This document shows positions 31,468 to 34,593 of a DNA stretch of 34,593 nt, one piece after another. Under the pieces are notes generated by a model that saw only the letters and a program-made list of their open reading frames with translations, ran no database searches and had not been told where the DNA came from. This DNA is from Chloroflexota bacterium (GTDB lineage: Bacteria > Chloroflexota > UBA11872): NCBI GenBank assembly GCA_009839425.1, contig VXPS01000110.1, positions 1 to 34,593 on the forward strand. The letters run 5' to 3'. The number at the start of each line of letters is the position of its first letter. The first letter of the stretch is position 1. Both the position numbers and the translations under genes were made by a program.

Positions 31468-31926
31468 GTGAAGACGTTTGTGTACGAGTCGTCGATCTGG
31501 TTGCCAAGACCGCTGGACGAGGTGTTCGCGTTTTTTTCGGACGCTTCGAACCTGGAAGTCATCACGCCGCCGTGGCTGAGTTTCAGCGTGGTGACGCCGG
31601 CGCCGATCGAGATGCGGCCGGGGACGTTGATCGACTACCGGTTGCGGTTTCGCGGGTTTCCGTTGCGGTGGCGGAGCGAGATCACGTCGTGGGACCCGCC
31701 GCACCGGTTTGCGGACGCGCAGGTGAAGGGTCCGTACCGTCAGTGGATCCACGAGCACACGTTCGTTGAGAAGGACGGCGGGACGCTGGCCGGAGACCGG
31801 GTGGAATACGCTGTGTGGGGCGGCGCGCTGGCGAATGCGCTGGTGGTGCGCCGCGACGTGGAGCGCATCTTCGACTACCGCAGGCAGACGCTGACGGCGA
31901 TGTTCGGCAGCGGGGACGATTCATGA
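31468..31926 (+). CDS. SRPBCC family protein
   Basis: This 152-residue START-like (SRPBCC) protein forms a hydrophobic ligand cavity. Typical features are the opening strand TFVYESSIWLPRPLDEVFAFFSDASNLEVITPPWLSF, the MRPGTLIDYRLRFRGFPLRWRSEITSWDPPHRFAD sheet, and a long C-terminal helix ANALVVRRDVERIFDYRRQTLTAMF. This subgroup often appears as cyclase/dehydrase or NAD-epimerase-linked domains. GTG 31468 is chosen because GGAGGGAG lies just upstream. A longer frame from 31435 reads through that site. It lies 51 bases after DegT and 29 before the Gfo/Idh gene, probably in one transcript. It may bind a ligand or carry it between enzymes; no activity can be claimed. Confidence 0.85.
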   Translation: MKTFVYESSIWLPRPLDEVFAFFSDASNLEVITPPWLSFSVVTPAPIEMRPGTLIDYRLRFRGFPLRWRSEITSWDPPHRFADAQVKGPYRQWIHEHTFVEKDGGTLAGDRVEYAVWGGALANALVVRRDVERIFDYRRQTLTAMFGSGDDS

Positions 31927-31955
31927 GCCTTCAGATGCAAAGGAGCCGCTGAGCG

Positions 31956-32969
31956 GTGCGACTGGCAATCATCGGGGCGCAGCACGGGCACGTGCTGGGG
32001 ATTACGCGGCAGCTCGTTGCCGAAGACGGCGTGGAGCTGGTGGCCGTGGCGGAGGCGGAAGCATCGGTGCGGGAGGAGACGGCGTCGGCCTTCGGGGTGC
32101 CGGGCATTGCGGATTACCGCGAGCTGCTGGACGGGTCCATCGACGCGGCGGCACTGGCGCCGATCAATAACGAAAAGGGCGACGTGGCGGTGTCTTGCCT
32201 GGAGGCAGGGGTGAGCGTGCTGCTGGACAAGCCGGCGGTGACCACGCTGGACGACCTGAATCGGCTGGAGGCCGCGGCGGGCGGCTCGGCGGCGCTGAGC
32301 TGCGCGCTGACGCTGCGGTTCAGCGGTCCGTACCTGGCGGCCCAGCGGGCCATCGAGGCGGGCGAGATCGGGCAAGTGGTGTCGTCGATGGCGCAGCGGC
32401 CGCACAAGTGCGGGCCGGCGCGGCGGCCGGCCTGGTTTTTCGACAGGGAGCTGAACGGCGGGGCGCTGCTGGACCTGTGCATCCACGACGTGGACGCGGT
32501 GCGCTGGCTGCACGGCTGCGAGCCGACGGGCGTGGCGGCACAGCACGGGGCGACGCGATTTGCCGAGTACCCGACGTTCGCGGATCACGCCGAGGTGTGG
32601 CTGCGGCTGGAGGACGGCGGGTCGGCGTTCCTGCGGGCCTCGTGGCTGACGCCGGACAGCGCGCCGTATCACGGGGACTGCCGGATGTTGATCGAGGGCA
32701 CGGACGGGTCGATCGAGATTCGGACCACGGCCGAGGACTCTTGCACCATCGACAAGGGCGGCAGGCAGCGGACGTTGACGGACTTCGAGGGGCCTTCGCT
32801 GGACACGCCCACGGCGGATGCGCCGAATGCGCTGGCGCGCGATTTCATTTCGGCAGCTCGGGGCGAAACTGACCTGGCAATTACGGCGGCGGACGTGATT
32901 GCCTCGCACCGGTGGACGTTGCTGGCGCGGGACGCGGCCGACCATGGGACGCTGGTTACCGGTTCGTAG
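31956..32969 (+). CDS. Gfo/Idh/MocA family oxidoreductase
   Basis: This 337-residue NAD(P)-dependent dehydrogenase of the Gfo/Idh/MocA family oxidises sugars or cyclitols. The nucleotide-binding start reads RLAIIGAQHGHVLGI rather than the usual GxGxxG, a variant known from one branch. The EKP motif is DKPAV at about 92-96, and the catalytic histidine lies in LLDLCIHDVDAVRWLHG at about 171-187. The C-terminal sheet domain (from about 120) is complete. GTG 31956 has an AAGGAG site at 31940-31945. With the DegT aminotransferase and SMP-30 lactonase it forms a plausible oxidise, aminate and hydrolyse set, similar to inositol or amino-sugar pathways. Cofactor preference is not determined. Confidence 0.9.
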   Translation: MRLAIIGAQHGHVLGITRQLVAEDGVELVAVAEAEASVREETASAFGVPGIADYRELLDGSIDAAALAPINNEKGDVAVSCLEAGVSVLLDKPAVTTLDDLNRLEAAAGGSAALSCALTLRFSGPYLAAQRAIEAGEIGQVVSSMAQRPHKCGPARRPAWFFDRELNGGALLDLCIHDVDAVRWLHGCEPTGVAAQHGATRFAEYPTFADHAEVWLRLEDGGSAFLRASWLTPDSAPYHGDCRMLIEGTDGSIEIRTTAEDSCTIDKGGRQRTLTDFEGPSLDTPTADAPNALARDFISAARGETDLAITAADVIASHRWTLLARDAADHGTLVTGS

Positions 32970-33029
32970 GGTCCGGCGGCTAAGGTTCAACCAATCAGAT
33001 TTGGCTGGTAGATCACAGGGGAGCGCGTG

Positions 33030-33935
33030 ATGGCCTGGAGTTTTGAGCAGATCGACGGCCCGTACGGCAACGTCACCGAGGGTCCGGCCTGGGACGGGGA
33101 GGCTCTGCTGTTCACGAGCATCCAGCAGAGCCGGATCATGCGCTACGACCCGACGACGGGGGAGTCGACGGTCCACCGCGAGGGCACCAACTACTGCAAC
33201 GGGCTGATGTTCGACCCCAACGGCGTGCTGTACGGCTGCGAGGGCGGCGCGCGTCGGGTGGTGCGCTACAACGACGATGGGACGACGACCGCGCTGACGG
33301 ACGGGTTCGACGGGCAGCGGCTGAACATTCCGAACGATATGGCGATCGACAACGTGGGGCGCATCTGGTTCACCGACCCGTATTACGAAGGCGCCGCGGG
33401 CGATTGGACCGAGGATCGCGGGAACAAGGATCTGGACCACGATTCGGTGTACCGGTTGGATCCGCAGGATGACGGGTCGTGGGTGACTAGCCGGGTCACG
33501 TTCGACACGACGCGGCCGAACGGGCTGCTGTTTTCGCTGGACCACTCGGTGCTGTTCGTGGCGCAGAGCGGGCGGCGTGAGGACGAGCACCGGCAGCTGC
33601 GGTCGTACCCGGTCAACGACGACGGCTCGCTGGGCGAGATGTCGGTGCTGCACGACTTTGGCGCGCACCGCGGGATTGACGGGATGGTCCTGGATACCGA
33701 CGGATACATCATTGCGACGGCCGGCTGGGACCAGGGTGGACCGGGTTCGTCGGTGTATGTGTTTGCGCCGGACGGCGAGGTGATCGAGCGGCACCCGGTG
33801 CCGGTGGCCAATCCGACCAATTGCACGTTTGGCGGGGATGACCTGTCAACGCTGTACGTGACCAGCATCGGCGGGTACCTGCTGCGGGTGGAGACGGAGC
33901 GGCAGGGGCGGTTGCACTACCCAGCGGCGGGGTAG
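33030..33935 (+). CDS. SMP-30/gluconolactonase family protein
   Basis: This 301-residue six-bladed propeller lactonase has family motifs TEGPAWDGEALLFTSIQQSRIMRYDP near the N-terminus (with the metal-ligand Glu), NYCNGLMFDPNGVLYGCEGGARRVVRY at about 53-79, LNIPNDMAIDNVGRIWFTDPYY (Asn ligand, about 97-118), TTRPNGLLFSLDHSVLFVAQSG and RGIDGMVLDTDGYI (Asp ligand). All expected ligands appear present, so it is probably an active metal-dependent sugar lactonase, acting after the Gfo/Idh dehydrogenase. ATG 33030 and GTG 33027 are both in frame; AGGGGAG at 33015-33021 gives better spacing to the ATG. It is the last gene of the presumed sugar operon, 60 bases after the Gfo/Idh gene. Confidence 0.9.
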   Translation: MAWSFEQIDGPYGNVTEGPAWDGEALLFTSIQQSRIMRYDPTTGESTVHREGTNYCNGLMFDPNGVLYGCEGGARRVVRYNDDGTTTALTDGFDGQRLNIPNDMAIDNVGRIWFTDPYYEGAAGDWTEDRGNKDLDHDSVYRLDPQDDGSWVTSRVTFDTTRPNGLLFSLDHSVLFVAQSGRREDEHRQLRSYPVNDDGSLGEMSVLHDFGAHRGIDGMVLDTDGYIIATAGWDQGGPGSSVYVFAPDGEVIERHPVPVANPTNCTFGGDDLSTLYVTSIGGYLLRVETERQGRLHYPAAG

Positions 33936-33993
33936 TGGTCATTGGCGCCGAAAACGGCGACTCGGGTGGTGACTCCGGGTTAGGGCCGAGTCG

Positions 33994-34593
33994 GTGAGTG
34001 TCGGCAGCTCGCGGCGGGCCGTGCTTGTGGTCGCCGTTGGCCTGATGGCGCTGGCTGGCTGCGGGGAGGGGAGCGGGCCGACGACCGCGACGCCGGCGCC
34101 AGCGGTCGCCATCGAGTCGACGCCGACGCCCGAGCCGACGCCCGTCGAGGCACCGCCAGCTACCCCGGACACGACGCCGGGTCCGGCACTGCCGCCGCTG
34201 CCTGGCACCGGGGCCGATGGGCAGCCGATCAAGACCGAGGCGTACTCGCTTGAGGACTACGCGACGGACGTGGGCAAGGACGGGAGCCGTACGCGGCGCG
34301 GGCAGGGCTCGGAAAGTTCGATCGTCTCGCTGCCGCCGGGCGAGAGCTTCTACGTGACGTTCAGCGTGACTCTCAACTTTGGGATTGTGCAGATTGCGTG
34401 GAGCTCGGTTGGCGGCGATTCGAGGGACGCGACGCCTGAAGCCGGCCGGACGCCGTCCGGTGAGCCTGAGTCGGTGGCAAGCGGAACCGCGCAGATCGCG
34501 TTGGACGATGGGACCGCCTTGATCGGTCCGGTCAGGACCGCAATTGCGCTCCAGATTCAGTCGAGTGACACCGGGTCACGGTGGACGCTGAGG
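33994..34593 (+). CDS. Lipoprotein, 3' end outside the window
   Basis: From GTG 33994 the frame is open to the last base (200 codons). It begins with a lipoprotein signal, SRRAVLVVAVGLMALAGC (lipobox LAGC, Cys at about 23), then a Pro-Thr linker (about 28-66). The rest is a soluble part with short strands such as SFYVTFSVTLNFGIVQIAWSS. I recognise no family. The linker suggests a domain held off the membrane surface. The ribosome site is weak. It may belong to a new transcription unit: the 58-base gap before it holds a small CGCCG-AAAA-CGGCG hairpin (33946-33959). The start and export are well supported, the function is unknown. Confidence 0.7.
   Translation, partial: MSVGSSRRAVLVVAVGLMALAGCGEGSGPTTATPAPAVAIESTPTPEPTPVEAPPATPDTTPGPALPPLPGTGADGQPIKTEAYSLEDYATDVGKDGSRTRRGQGSESSIVSLPPGESFYVTFSVTLNFGIVQIAWSSVGGDSRDATPEAGRTPSGEPESVASGTAQIALDDGTALIGPVRTAIALQIQSSDTGSRWTLR

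Noticed and set aside
29794-33794. Two very long minus-strand frames (about 640-655 codons) opposite the amidohydrolase to SMP-30 genes
   Set aside because: The plus strand carries clear families throughout; the antisense frames are Arg, Pro and His rich without domains, the usual effect of high third-position GC.

Overview
The window is GC-rich, densely coded bacterial DNA with many GTG and TTG starts and frequent 4-base gene overlaps. The adjacent DUF2298 ('YYY') and Agl23-like membrane glycosyltransferases at 18.7-22.6 kb belong to families known mainly from Chloroflexota and Archaea. Together with the Cys-paired RCC1-like propeller protein and the mix of amidohydrolase, SMP-30, Gfo/Idh and ThuA genes, they suggest a Chloroflexota genome, perhaps of the marine or sponge-associated SAR202/Dehalococcoidia type. 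This is inferred from gene content only. I saw no rRNA, tRNA or CRISPR.

Layout. 1-1108: two tandem ABC-2 permeases, the first cut by the window edge. 1109-4848: a possible operator and promoter, then an MMPL/RND transporter and a DUF2236 (Lcp/MpaB-type) oxygenase. 4992-7730 (minus): a GNAT acetyltransferase and a gamma-glutamyltransferase-family enzyme. 7836-9896: a membrane-anchored protein of fifteen 38-residue RCC1-like repeats. 9899-11120: the 3' remnant of a BrnT-like toxin gene, its CopG-type antitoxin, and a methyltransferase with no ordinary start codon at its expected beginning. 11117-13373 (minus): a NatAB-like ABC exporter. 13494-14655: a 45-codon ORF overlapping a Gly-rich protein of unknown role. 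14889-17090: an NHL propeller protein, a HAD hydrolase and YjbQ. 17087-18612 (minus): a Tat-type lipoprotein solute-binding protein broken by one frameshift.

18738-23949 is a tight plus-strand operon (DUF2298, Agl23-like and FAD oxidoreductase) joined by two GTGA overlaps, probably for envelope glycosylation. Facing it are ComB and a MATE exporter (minus), joined by an ATGA overlap. From 26.2 to 30.2 kb the DNA is a scarred accessory zone. Two direct copies of a palindromic intergenic repeat flank a 3-kb block holding a PEP-hydrolase-family gene, a ThuA pseudogene, an IS5-type remnant and two amidohydrolases, one of which lacks its metal ligands. An IS5-type deletion derivative sits inside the first repeat copy.

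The last part, 30166-33935, is a co-directional set (DegT aminotransferase, SRPBCC protein, Gfo/Idh/MocA oxidoreductase, SMP-30 lactonase) that looks like sugar or cyclitol metabolism. A lipoprotein gene runs off the right edge. Three of the four convergent gene pairs overlap by exactly four bases with stop codons on both strands, leaving no room for terminators.
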